The notes below the pieces were generated by a model, which was given only the letters and a program-made list of their open reading frames with translations, searched no databases and was not told where the DNA came from. DNA of 64,000 nucleotides from Nitzschia sp. pyKryTriq1 (Eukaryota; Bacillariophyta; Bacillariophyceae; Bacillariales; Bacillariaceae): positions 310,001 through 374,000 of the forward strand of contig OY101119.1 of assembly GCA_956465555.1 (NCBI GenBank), written 5' to 3'. Every line of letters begins with the position of its first letter. Position 1 is the first letter of the stretch. The position numbers and the translations under genes were made by a program. Below are positions 50,633 to 59,895 of this stretch, one piece after another.

Positions 50633-52468
50633 TCAAATAATCACTTCACAATTTTCTCCAAATTCCACCTGGCTGAAATCTTCGCATTCGCACCAGACAC
50701 CAATTATTCGATCCTTTTTCTCTCTCTCCCAGCATTCCGCCCCTTCTCCACATGGATAGGGTTCGTCGCAAGATTTGATCGTGTCAAACGGACAATCCTT
50801 TGTGTCCGATACGATGGAATCATCTGGGCATCTGCATTCGTAGCTGCTGCCACCACTAGTCGTCTCATGACAAGTGGATCCAATGCCGACGCATGGACTG
50901 CTCAAACATTTGGAACCTGTAGCAAAGCAAAAGCCCCAGTTGTCATCTTGTGGCGTTTCTGGAGGACACACGCATTCTCCCAGGTCGACGTCAAAGACTC
51001 TAGATCGTTGGCAAACGATTGTCTCTACAGAACAATCCTCGAAGGTGCCCACTGTGCTTCCATCTTGGCACTCGCAGCGTACGCTTCCCTCATCAAGTTC
51101 CCAACATTCGGCAAATAGTCCGCACGGATTGTCTGGATAGCAAGAAGTGATTGGAACTGGAGTTGGTTCCGGCGGTGTCGTGGGCAGGGAGACTGGAGTT
51201 TGCGTTGGCTTGGTAGTCGGTTTGGGAGTGGTGGGTGCCACTGTCGGTTTCGATGTAGGAGCACTTGTGGGTTTGGGGGTGGGTGCCGCCGTCGGTTTCG
51301 TCGTGGGAGCAGGCGTGGGTTGGGAGGTGGTAGCCGCGGTCGGTTTTGGAGTTGGCGCAGGAGTTCTTTCTTGGGGGGCGAGGGTGGTGGGGTTCAGTGT
51401 AGGCAACACTGTCTGTACAGGTGGAGACGTCGGCGCTGGACCTGTACTTGTTGGTGAAGATGTCAATGGCCTCGAAGTAGGAGCGCGTGTAGTTGGTTTC
51501 AAAGTTGTTGGTGATGCTGTCTCCTGAGGAGTCGACTTCGGGGTTGAGACTTTCATTGTCGGCGAGCTGGTTGGGACAGGCGTTGAGAGTTGGAGAGTTG
51601 GCGCATTGGTAGATGACGGAGAATCAGGAAGCGTGTCCTCTTGGAGAGGGGCATCAGAAGGAGGATCTGGTTGTGAGTCTGGTGCTGCAGTATTATCAGC
51701 TGGCAACTCTTGTTGATTTTCTATTGGTAACATAGTCTCGTTTTCGCTGGTAGGCTCAATACTCTGGAAATAATAGTCGTCGTCTGTGCCGTTATAGTTC
51801 TGCTGCTGTATCGTATCCCATGCAGAAGTAGACGGGCTTGGTGATGCGGCTGGGCTCAGAGTCGCAGAAGTATTAGACGGGATTGGTGATGCGGCTGGGC
51901 TCAGAGTGGTAGTGGGAGCGAAAGTAGGACCACCAACAGATTCACCTGCTCGATAAATCCCCGTCGGTGCAAACGTAGGACCACCTGGTTGCTGAGGTTG
52001 CGCGGCAGCAGACGAATTGCCATTGCTATTCGCAAACAGGAATCCGAAAGCAACTCCAAATGCCAGGAACCAAAAACAACAACAACTCGTCATGATGTAG
52101 AGCTGTAATTTGCGGTCCTTTAAGTCTTCATTGTGTGATTTATCTTTTGCATCGTCCTCCGAGTCGTCTTCGGCATTATTAGTTACCGGTGATATTGCTG
52201 GGTCTTGTTCTTCCTCGTCGAGGCTCGTGAGATCTCTTGTGCTGTCGCTATCACCAAATAAACCCTTCGGTTCGTATTCACCGGTCTGCTTCCCCATCTG
52301 AAAGGCGACGCTCTCAACTTCGTCTTCATACTGACCGCCATCCCCTTCTTCGCACTGTCCAAATTCATCTTCATATTGATCACTGTCATTTCCGTAACCG
52401 TCAACATGATACTGGTCGCTGGGAGGATACCCATCATCATCATACTGTTGCGGCTGCAATAGCGCCAT
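50633..52468 (-). CDS. Type II membrane protein with Pro-Thr stalk and EGF-like modules, copy A
   Basis: A single exon of 611 aa. Residues 1-125 are acidic with Asp/Tyr/Gly repeats and no signal peptide. A membrane span with a Cys cluster (CCCFWFLAFGVAFGFLF) lies at about 130-150. A Ser/Thr/Pro stalk to about 435 is made of irregular repeats (PTPKPTAAPTPKPT) and is probably heavily O-glycosylated. Three Cys-rich modules follow: NPCGLFAECWELDEG..CEC, SPCVGIGSTCHET..CRC and YPCGEGAECWER..CEC. This C-x(n)-C-x-C spacing fits EGF-like domains. It is a cell-surface protein with the C-terminus outside; adhesion or wall anchoring is an inference. The paralogue is at 58102-59895. Its 3' third is almost identical to copy B even at silent sites. 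Confidence 0.82.
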   Translation of the reverse strand: MALLQPQQYDDDGYPPSDQYHVDGYGNDSDQYEDEFGQCEEGDGGQYEDEVESVAFQMGKQTGEYEPKGLFGDSDSTRDLTSLDEEEQDPAISPVTNNAEDDSEDDAKDKSHNEDLKDRKLQLYIMTSCCCFWFLAFGVAFGFLFANSNGNSSAAAQPQQPGGPTFAPTGIYRAGESVGGPTFAPTTTLSPAASPIPSNTSATLSPAASPSPSTSAWDTIQQQNYNGTDDDYYFQSIEPTSENETMLPIENQQELPADNTAAPDSQPDPPSDAPLQEDTLPDSPSSTNAPTLQLSTPVPTSSPTMKVSTPKSTPQETASPTTLKPTTRAPTSRPLTSSPTSTGPAPTSPPVQTVLPTLNPTTLAPQERTPAPTPKPTAATTSQPTPAPTTKPTAAPTPKPTSAPTSKPTVAPTTPKPTTKPTQTPVSLPTTPPEPTPVPITSCYPDNPCGLFAECWELDEGSVRCECQDGSTVGTFEDCSVETIVCQRSRVFDVDLGECVCPPETPQDDNWGFCFATGSKCLSSPCVGIGSTCHETTSGGSSYECRCPDDSIVSDTKDCPFDTIKSCDEPYPCGEGAECWEREKKDRIIGVWCECEDFSQVEFGENCEVII

Positions 52469-53094
52469 TTTTTGAGGGTGTGATCAATAGGAAATGACGT
52501 TTCTCTCCTAGATCTTGATCCCCATGGTTCGCAGTACAGGATTTCGTTCCGTGTGTTGTTGTTTCCCCTTCAATGCTTGTTTGAATACAAGTGCAATGCG
52601 TATGGTCGGTCGAGGATGTGATTGATGCCCTGTATCGTATGCTGGTCTGCGTTTTGTTATAATGTGCGGGATGCGGGGTATCGGTAATCACTACTGTAAA
52701 GTGATCATGAAAATTAAAACAGCTCTTTTAACGGATAACTAAGGAGGAATTAGTAGAGGAGAACAGTTCTCCAATTCCTCCAAGTCCACGATACGCGATA
52801 GCGCTAGTAGAATAATACAAAAATAAATAATACGCGATAGCGCTAGTAGAGTAATAATGAAAATAACGCGTGTTTCTACCGTAGTGGTCAGAAATATTAT
52901 TATCAACAATAATACGCGATAGCGCTAGTAGAGTAATAATGAAAATAACGCGTGTTTCTACCGTAGTGGTCAGAAATATTATTTTCAACAATAATACGCG
53001 ATAGCGCTAGTAGAGTAATAATGAAAATAACGCGTGGTGTTATTTCTTCCCGTGATAATGATATTAAAATACTATGTTAGTACAGTAGTTAGTT
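52469..53094. other. Left flank of the Crypton-like element
   Basis: Holds the promoter side of copy A, the probable left end of the transposon (52709-52734) and its 82-bp repeats. No gene seen. Confidence 0.55.
52792..53037. repeat. 82-bp tandem repeats
   Basis: Units starting TACGCGATAGCGCTAG begin at 52792 (shortened), 52831, 52913 and 52995. The two full units are 82 bp apart and nearly identical. Each full unit contains TTTCTACC...GGTCAGAAA, a loose inverted repeat similar to one in the right-hand foldback. They may be recombinase-binding sites (inference). Confidence 0.85.
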
Positions 53095-53828
53095 CTACTT
53101 TTTTGACGCCTGCTCTTTGCACTTTGAGGAACAGTACTTGATTCTCTCATCAGCATCATCTTGCAAGGAGTTGCTGTCAACACATAAATGATGCACCGGC
53201 AGACCACAATTGCGGCATCGAAAGGATCCGTTGCCTTCGAGCTGGAATTGTGGCCAGCCACATCCAACAATAGCGCAGCGACCTTTACGGCGACCATTAA
53301 CATCTGCTGTCGGGAATTCCCGTCTCAGAAAAGCAATATGGCGCTTGTAGTCTTCGTTCTCCTTGTCGTCTGGTAGGGCTTTTGCTAGATCCGCGAATGC
53401 ATCCCCGTTGTTGGTAGTAGTAGTAGTAGTAGTAGTGCGGCGGCGGCTTCGTGCTCGTCTCTTCTTCAAAGTAGCAGTAGCACCAGTATTAGTAGCAGTA
53501 GCAGTAGTGGCAGCAGACTTCTTTGTTTCAGTAGTACTAGTAGTAGTACTAGTAGCAGTACTCTTCTTCCCGACTTTCTTCGTCCCCGATCTTTTACACA
53601 TGTCGCTGCAATAGACAGCCTCATCATTCTCTCCAAGGTCGCCTACGTGGAGCTTGTAGCGACTTTTCTTCTTTGCTGCGCAGTGGCGATGAACAAACTT
53701 CTCGCACTCTTTGCCGCAGCAATAATTGAGCAGAGGAAGGAACGGAGACACGCACGGATCCACTCCGCATTTTCCGGTGCGGAAGTACCGTGGATCCGCG
53801 GTTTTTATTTTCTTTTGCCTGTGCTCCT

Positions 53829-53870
<42 letters not shown>

Positions 53871-56646
53871 CATAGTCGTCAGGTAGAGGCACATTCATGT
53901 CGTCTGAGTCTTCATTTCCGGGCAGTACACGTTTTGATGTTGTTGGTTGTTGCATCTTTTCGTCGTGCTGCTGTTTCTCGCCGCCGCTCGTTCCACCACC
54001 ACCATTATTATTATTATTGCTGTTGTCATGTTGTCGCTCCTGTTGCTGTGTTTCGCCGCCGCTCGTTCCACCACCACCAATATTATTATTATTATTATTG
54101 CTGTTGTCATGTTGTCGCTCCTGTTGCTGTGTTTCGCCGCCGCTCGTCCCACCATCACCATCACCACCATCATTATTATCATTGCTGTTGTCGTGTTGTC
54201 GCTCCTGTTGTTGTGTTTCGCCGCCGCTCGTTCCAACACCACCATTATTATCATGTTGTCGCTGCCTCTGCTGGGCCCTCTTCGCCTGCCGGTGTGGGTA
54301 GAGAACCCTTTCCTGCCGTACATTCCTCCGAGTGAACTTGTGAGCACGGGCTTTGTTCCGACCTGTCGCCCCCTTCAATTTTGCTTTGTCCGAATCAGTG
54401 CCATGTTTTGAAATGACGCTTCGACTTGTTTTATTGGACCAAGTCCCAAGCGTATACGTCAGGGGATCCACCTTGCTTTGGACGAAGCAGTACGCCACGT
54501 GTGATTTGAGAAACTGGACGCATTTATCGTAAATAACGTCCAGTTCTGCTTCTGACACTGCAGTATTAGTAGGGAGGTCGAGACCATTTTCCAAAAACTT
54601 GAAGATTGGGTTCCACTGAGTCTGGAACATTTTTCTCAGATTCGTCGGGATTTTGTCTGCGCTAAGCTTTCGAAATGGCAGTACAACTTCCGTTCCATCG
54701 ACCGACACCGACTGACCCAGCAACCAAAATCTTAGACCACTCCGCAAGTTGGCTTTGGGAAACTCAAAATCTCGTGGCACATAGTTGTAGCGACCATCGT
54801 AGTAGTACGTGTTGATTGTAGTAGTCTGATGATTTTCCTGTTGTGTGCGTTGGTCGGCAGTCTTCTTCCCCCCTTGCCCTTGTTGTTCGGCCACACGATT
54901 ATAATCTTCACGCAAAAGATCCATTTGCTTTGTATTCGACACGTGGAATTCGTCTAAAATTTGTTTCAAACGCTCCCCAGTCACATGGCCGGACTCCCAT
55001 GCTTTTCGTTCGATTGCGTTTTCTACAGCTTTTACAAGATCGTCGCTTCTGCTAGCAAAGGAATTCAGTAGCCCACTGACCGCCTGAAGAATGTCTTTCA
55101 ACTGCCGAGCAAGAGATACATGTGGTGGAATCCCAGTGGCTTGGGTCATAACACCTGGCGTTGGATCCAGAGTGACAAGCTTTCTGAGTTCACTAAGCAG
55201 AGGCTCATCGTGGAGGATGGCCAATTTTGTGAAGGCATGACCGGGGTATTCGACCATGACAGCAGCAATTTCGCGTGAATGATATACCAGACATGGGAGA
55301 CAACGCAGCAACAGCCCCAGTGGGTTTTTGGTTGGCTCACTACTGTAGGCTTCGAGTATTGGCCCATATAGCATGTGCATGGCTTTCTTTACATGCTCAT
55401 TCTCATATATATTCGGAACATTCCAGTGTGGGGGAAGAGAGTCAAAATCTGGATCGTTAGGACTTACTCCACGAAGAACTCTACCAAGATATTCATCTCC
55501 TGTCTTGGCAAAATGCCAATACACATCCATCACGTCACCCATTGACCAGTCACCCCGACGAGCTATGCTAGGAAGAGAGGGGGGGGCCGTGGTCCCTGAC
55601 ACAGCGTGGGTGGCGGCACCCTTGCGGAGGCCGTAGGGGTTGAATCTGTCAAATCGCATCATCATTTCAACTTCAACTTGGTGCAGATCAACGATTCCGA
55701 AGAGCTGCTCGCAGTACTTGGTAGATGCAGTCCCGAATTTCGCCGACTTCGATAGAAATATTCTCTCTGACGTACTGAGCCGCTCGCAATCCATGGCAGC
55801 CCAGACCGCCATGCCAGTCCACCAGCATTTACGCCAATCTTTCTCGTTGGCATAGATATTCTTTTCGTTCAGAAACTCACCATTCTTGTCCGACTTGGAA
55901 TCGTCATATTTGGCCATAATTGAGTCTGATGCTCCGAGCTTGAAGTTGTGAAGGCACAATGGATCAATCGAGGCTGATCGAGCCATACAGTTCCATTGCG
56001 AAATGGTCCAAAACCAGACCATGATATTGCTTGACTCAATAGACCAAGTGAGAAGGCGGCCATACAACTCTTCAGTAATAGGGTCGGCTGCATGCTCATC
56101 TACTTCCCCATTTTTCCTGGCGATGGCGTGCTTTTTCTTGAAACCTCCAAGGTACTTGTCCATCTCGTCAAAGAAGGCTCGAGGCAGGAGTTCTCCTGCG
56201 GTTTTGGAGCCCCAAAGAATCGAATCTCGATATTTGCGAACGTCCTGCACGCTTTTAATTTGACCATTCTCCTTCCGCTCTGTGGACATGAGAAAGTGTA
56301 GAACAAATTTGGTGTTGAGACCTTTGTACATAAGGTCTTCCTTGTACCGCCCATAATAAAACTTGACTTCATCTTGGAGATCAGTTGTAGAAACTTGTTT
56401 TACACCGATATCATAGTACTCTGGACAATTGTCCCGCCAAAACTTGGTGATTCGGGCAATGCGGCACCGATAATCCTTTCTGCACTTGTCGTCTAGACCA
56501 AGTTTCATTATGTCGGTATATTGCTGTTGGTATTCGTGACTAGTCACGAGATCATCACCCAATATAGTTGCATCTTCATCTGCCTCCCGCTGATTCGGAA
56601 GGATACGCCCACTGCTATGAGCTCGAGTGCTTCTAGTACCAGCCAT
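53095..56646 (-). CDS. Crypton-type tyrosine recombinase with C-terminal zinc fingers
   Basis: A single exon of 1183 aa, start ATG at 56646. Residues about 35-120 are a helical core-binding-like domain and about 190-395 the catalytic domain. Likely catalytic residues are Arg223 (MARSASIDPL), Lys251 in the beta-hairpin (KSDKNGE), Arg341 in box II (PYGLRKGAATHA, where the usual His is Tyr338), Trp367 (RRGDWS) and nucleophile Tyr376 or Tyr386. The middle has helices. Then comes a Gln/Asn/Asp-rich region with four SGGETQQQERQHDN units, and a Ser run. Two Cys/His clusters near the C-terminus (CGKECEKFVHRHC...CSDMC and CGWPQF..CRNCGLPVHHLC...CSSKC) look like zinc fingers. The role is excision and insertion of the element by strand exchange. 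Confidence 0.8.
53826..53872 (-). repeat. (AGC)n microsatellite encoding poly-Ser
   Basis: About 12 consecutive Ser codons in the recombinase, a pure trinucleotide run likely to vary in length. Confidence 0.8.
53975..54262 (-). repeat. Coding repeat SGGETQQQERQHDN, four units
   Basis: Four degenerate units of about 66 to 75 bp, differing mainly in the length of Asn/Asp runs, lie in the low-complexity region of the recombinase. Confidence 0.8.
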
Positions 56647-56771
56647 GATGATGTCGTTGTTTCTTGTGGTTCTGAGATGAAATACTAATGATAACAGTAC
56701 CGTACATGTACATTACCAGTAGTACTGTAGGCAAGCACTGAGAAAGCGTGCTGAATGTGCGTTGCAGAGAG

Positions 56772-56871
56772 GAGCGAGGCGATGATGATGTGTTCTTTTC
56801 TTCCACGCGATAATTGTACGCGAGGCGATGATGACATGATGTGTTCTTTCTTCCACGCGATAATTGTACGT
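56772..56871. repeat. Direct repeat of about 50 bp, two copies, upstream of the recombinase gene
   Basis: Two copies of a unit GCGAGGCGATGATG...CCACGCGATAATTGTAC, the second about 4 bp longer. Both contain ACGCGATA, the same 8-mer that begins the 82-bp units on the other side of the gene. Confidence 0.75.
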
Positions 56872-56897
56872 GTTGACAAGTTCTACTGCGTTCCTAC

Positions 56898-57067
56898 GGA
56901 AAAATAAAACAGATTCTTTTAATTTTCCGGAACTACCACTCGGTAGCATCGATTTTACCGTGAAATATCGCGCATTAATATCTGGTTTCTACCCGAGGTA
57001 GAAATGGAAAAATAAAAGAATCTGTTTTAATGCTGACGTGGGGGCCTATTTCTGTTTTATTTTTCCG
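56898..57067. repeat. Nested foldback at the right end of the Crypton-like element
   Basis: GGAAAAATAAAACAG-type arms at 56898-56922 are inverted at 57006-57030 and again at 57050-57067. Between them are two smaller hairpins, CTACC-ACTC-GGTAG (56932-56945) and a perfect TTTCTACC-CGA-GGTAGAAA (56986-57004). Confidence 0.75.
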
Positions 57068-58101
57068 GAAGACTGCTAGCTATGAGTGATTCGGAGTTGT
57101 ACGAGAGAATATATTGTTACTGGGAAATGCGAGGTGAAAAAAGCGCCCTCAGCGAACCTTGTTCCTTGTCGCGGTCGTGCGTGGTTGATGATTCAAATTG
57201 CCATGGGACCACCCTGGCTTCGCTTTCACCAGATAAATAATGACCGTTAGCCTCTCAAGGCTGAGGGCAATACCAAGCGCGCTTCGCTTTCACCAGATAA
57301 AAAGCCCCTCAAGTCTGAGGGCACTAATAGAGATAGCAATGACTCCTCATCCTTCTTCTTCAAGACATACAATTGTTTTTCCTATTTTTCTTCTTCGCTC
57401 GGATCAACGCTATCCTCATTATTTTTTTAACACGTTTTCGAATACGTCCCCTTTCTCGTTGCTACAGCTTCTACTGTAGTACTCGTCGGGTAGAGAGACC
57501 GTAGAGCACCCTGGTAGTATGGGCGATCTCATGCGATGATCCTCGCCGAAGAACAGCACGAAGAGCGAAGAGTACCAGACACTATCAGCGATACTACTAG
57601 CTACTACTAGCTATTGTACTTAGTAGTAGTAGTAGTAGCGTTACAGCAGCCCTCTCCCTCTCGCTCTCTCTGTTACTACTAGAGCTAGACTACTCGTAGT
57701 CGTTCAGGAGTTGAAAGTAGTACGAATAGCGAGTAGTAGCAAGACTACTACATACTTTCTATTTTCGTAGAGTATTGCCCGGCGTTCGAGTAGCTAGTTC
57801 CACTCTCTCCACTACTACTAGCTAGCAAATATCTTGGAAGGAGTTAAGACTTATTTCTAGTACAGCGATATTTGATGCTGCTTTCCCCAAAGGAAAGACG
57901 AGGCCTTGGAAACAAGAACAAGAAGAACCATCACGCTGAGTGAGCAGTGAATCTTCCGGGGAAAGACAAAGAATGTTCAGGACCAATTATCCGCAAGAAG
58001 AAGTCCTCCTGTGTGGCAGATGGAGGGATCTTTCTTTCTCGTCGGCGTCGCGAGACGACCAGCTCAAGCTTTTGATTAACGGATTGGTAGAAGAAGGATC
58101 A
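57068..58101. other. Intergenic with short duplicated motif
   Basis: At 57211-57274 and 57281-57328 the motif GCTTCGCTTTCACCAGATAAA, then CTCAAGxCTGAGGGCA, occurs twice; the second half can form a small stem. Further on are TAGTAG and CT runs. No gene seen. Confidence 0.5.
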
Positions 58102-59895
58102 TCATCTAACATTGGCTTCGCAGATTTCTCCAAACTGAACTTGCCTCAAGTCTTCACATTCACACCCGACGCCTATGGTTCGACCCTTTTTCTCGTTCAC
58201 GTAACAATACGCCCCCTCTCCACAAGGAAAAGGTTCGTCGCAAGATTTGATCGTGTCAAACGGACAATCCTTTGTGTCCGATACGATGGAATCATCTGGG
58301 CATCTGCATTCGTAGCTGCTACTGCTGCTGCCACTATTCGTCTCGTGACAAGTAGATCCAATGCCGACGCATGGGCTGCTCAAACATTTGGAACCTGTAG
58401 CAAAGCAAAAGCCCCAGTTGTCAGCTTGTGGTGTTTCTGGAGGACACACACATTCGCCCAGGTCAAAATCAGGTATTCTAGTTCGTTGGCAAGAAACTGT
58501 CTCTACTGGACAATCCTCGAAGAAGCCAACATCTGTTCCATCGTGGCATTCACAGAGTATGCTGTCTCCTCCATTAACTCCCCAACATTCGGTAAATAGT
58601 CCGCATGGGTCTTGCGAACACGATGTAATTGGAACTGATGTTGGTCCTGGTGTCACTGTCGGAGAATCAGTTGGAGACGCAGTGGGCGAGGCTGTTGGAT
58701 GGGAGGTTGACGGTCTTGGAGTAGGTGCGAAGGTGATTGGTCTTGGGGTTGGCGACTCAGTCGCCACTGGGGTGGGCTCCGGAGTTGGTGAAGATGTCAA
58801 TGGCCTTGATGTAGGGGCAGATGTCACCGGTGTTTTGGTACTAGTTGGCGACACCGTCTCACGTGGAGTCGGCGAGCTTCTTGTAGGGGAAGGCGTGGAT
58901 GAATTTGGAACATCGGTAGGTGACGACGCTATTTGGAGCGTGGGAGACGTCGTCGTTGTTTGAGAAGTTGGTGCTTTTGCAGACGGCGAGCTAGTTGTTG
59001 GGGAGAACGCTGCTAGACCGTTTCCAGTACTAGAAGACGGACTTGTTGTGGATGGTTCTTGGGTCGAGGAATTTTGTAGCGTTGGGGAAGACGTCGAGGT
59101 CTCTGGAGTGGTAGTGGGTGACGATATTTGGATTGTTGGTGAAGGTGTCGCTAGTTGGGACGCTGGCAAATTACCCGTTACAATTGGTTCATTGGTCGAA
59201 GTAGGATTGTCCTCCATATCATCGTAATTGGGTATTGTGTCCCATGGTGAAGGCATCGAAGTTGGCGAAACTGATGGGCTTGGTGGTCCTGTACCCGTGA
59301 TAGTTTGTGGAAACGTGGTGGGGACGCTCGACACTGGTGACGATGAAGGCCCCGAAGTGTTGGCTCTTGCAGCAAATTCCTTTTTGGCAAATATATCAAG
59401 AGGTTCACTGTCACTCAATAGGAATGCCAAAAATACTGAAGCAAGAAGGAACCAGAAGCCACAGCAACACCCAAAAAAGAGTTGGACTCTACGGCGTCTT
59501 GTTAAATCCTCTTTTTCGCTTTCTGATTCTTTCGTCGCAAAGATTGAATCGCCATCGCGATATTGTGCTCCAGATTCGTCCTCGTCGTAGACGGTTATAT
59601 CCCTTGTGCTTTTAGTACTGTCGTTATGCTCATTACGACAGTAGCCCCTTTCGTACCCGTCGTAGTCCCCCTCGTCCCCATATCGTCGAATGTCGTATCC
59701 ACTGTCATCATTATCGTATTCAGCATCGTCATAGTCGTAACGACCGCCATCTTCTTCTTCATAATCCCCGCAATCATCTTCCTCGTAAGAAGAACCTCGA
59801 TCGACTTCCCAGTCAAAATCTAAGTCTTCGTGCAAGTTGCTAGCGGAGCGGCCCTCCTCCCCGCCCCGATATCTACACCTACTACTTTGGGCCAT
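58102..59895 (-). CDS. Type II membrane protein with Pro-Thr stalk and EGF-like modules, copy B
   Basis: A single exon of 597 aa with the plan of copy A. It has an acidic Asp/Tyr/Gly-rich cytosolic tail (residues 1-130) and a membrane span (FFGCCCGFWFLLASVFLAFLL). A Ser/Thr/Pro stalk follows (SPTSTKTPVTSAPTSRPLTS), then three Cys-rich EGF-like modules (DPCGLFTECW, SPCVGIGSTCHET and FPCGEGAYCYV). The tail and stalk differ a good deal from copy A. The module region, by contrast, is almost the same in DNA, including about 85 bases without a change (around 58228-58318 against 50758-50848). This pattern points to gene conversion or strong recent exchange. Cell-surface adhesion or wall attachment is inferred. 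Confidence 0.82.
   Translation of the reverse strand: MAQSSRCRYRGGEEGRSASNLHEDLDFDWEVDRGSSYEEDDCGDYEEEDGGRYDYDDAEYDNDDSGYDIRRYGDEGDYDGYERGYCRNEHNDSTKSTRDITVYDEDESGAQYRDGDSIFATKESESEKEDLTRRRRVQLFFGCCCGFWFLLASVFLAFLLSDSEPLDIFAKKEFAARANTSGPSSSPVSSVPTTFPQTITGTGPPSPSVSPTSMPSPWDTIPNYDDMEDNPTSTNEPIVTGNLPASQLATPSPTIQISSPTTTPETSTSSPTLQNSSTQEPSTTSPSSSTGNGLAAFSPTTSSPSAKAPTSQTTTTSPTLQIASSPTDVPNSSTPSPTRSSPTPRETVSPTSTKTPVTSAPTSRPLTSSPTPEPTPVATESPTPRPITFAPTPRPSTSHPTASPTASPTDSPTVTPGPTSVPITSCSQDPCGLFTECWGVNGGDSILCECHDGTDVGFFEDCPVETVSCQRTRIPDFDLGECVCPPETPQADNWGFCFATGSKCLSSPCVGIGSTCHETNSGSSSSSYECRCPDDSIVSDTKDCPFDTIKSCDEPFPCGEGAYCYVNEKKGRTIGVGCECEDLRQVQFGEICEANVR

Larger units (their letters stand above)
52709..57067 (-). 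mobile_element. Crypton-like tyrosine-recombinase DNA transposon
   Basis: One intact 1183-aa tyrosine-recombinase gene fills most of the element, with no reverse transcriptase, which separates Cryptons from DIRS-type elements. A left motif at 52709-52734 (GAAAATTAAAACAG, then CTCTTTTAACGG) is repeated with small changes in direct orientation at 56898-56922 and in inverted form at 57006-57030 and 57050-57067. These mark the likely ends, but the exact boundary on the right is uncertain. Three 82-bp type repeats lie left and a foldback lies right of the gene. It sits between two paralogous EGF-protein genes without breaking either. The intact frame suggests a recent arrival. Confidence 0.7.

Noticed and set aside
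50504-51118. 204-aa plus-strand frame, similar to another at 57940-58599
   Set aside because: Both are antisense to the two EGF-module genes. Their similarity follows from the similarity of the true genes.
53790-54335. 181-aa plus-strand His/Cys/Arg-rich frame
   Set aside because: Antisense reading of the low-complexity repeat region of the recombinase.
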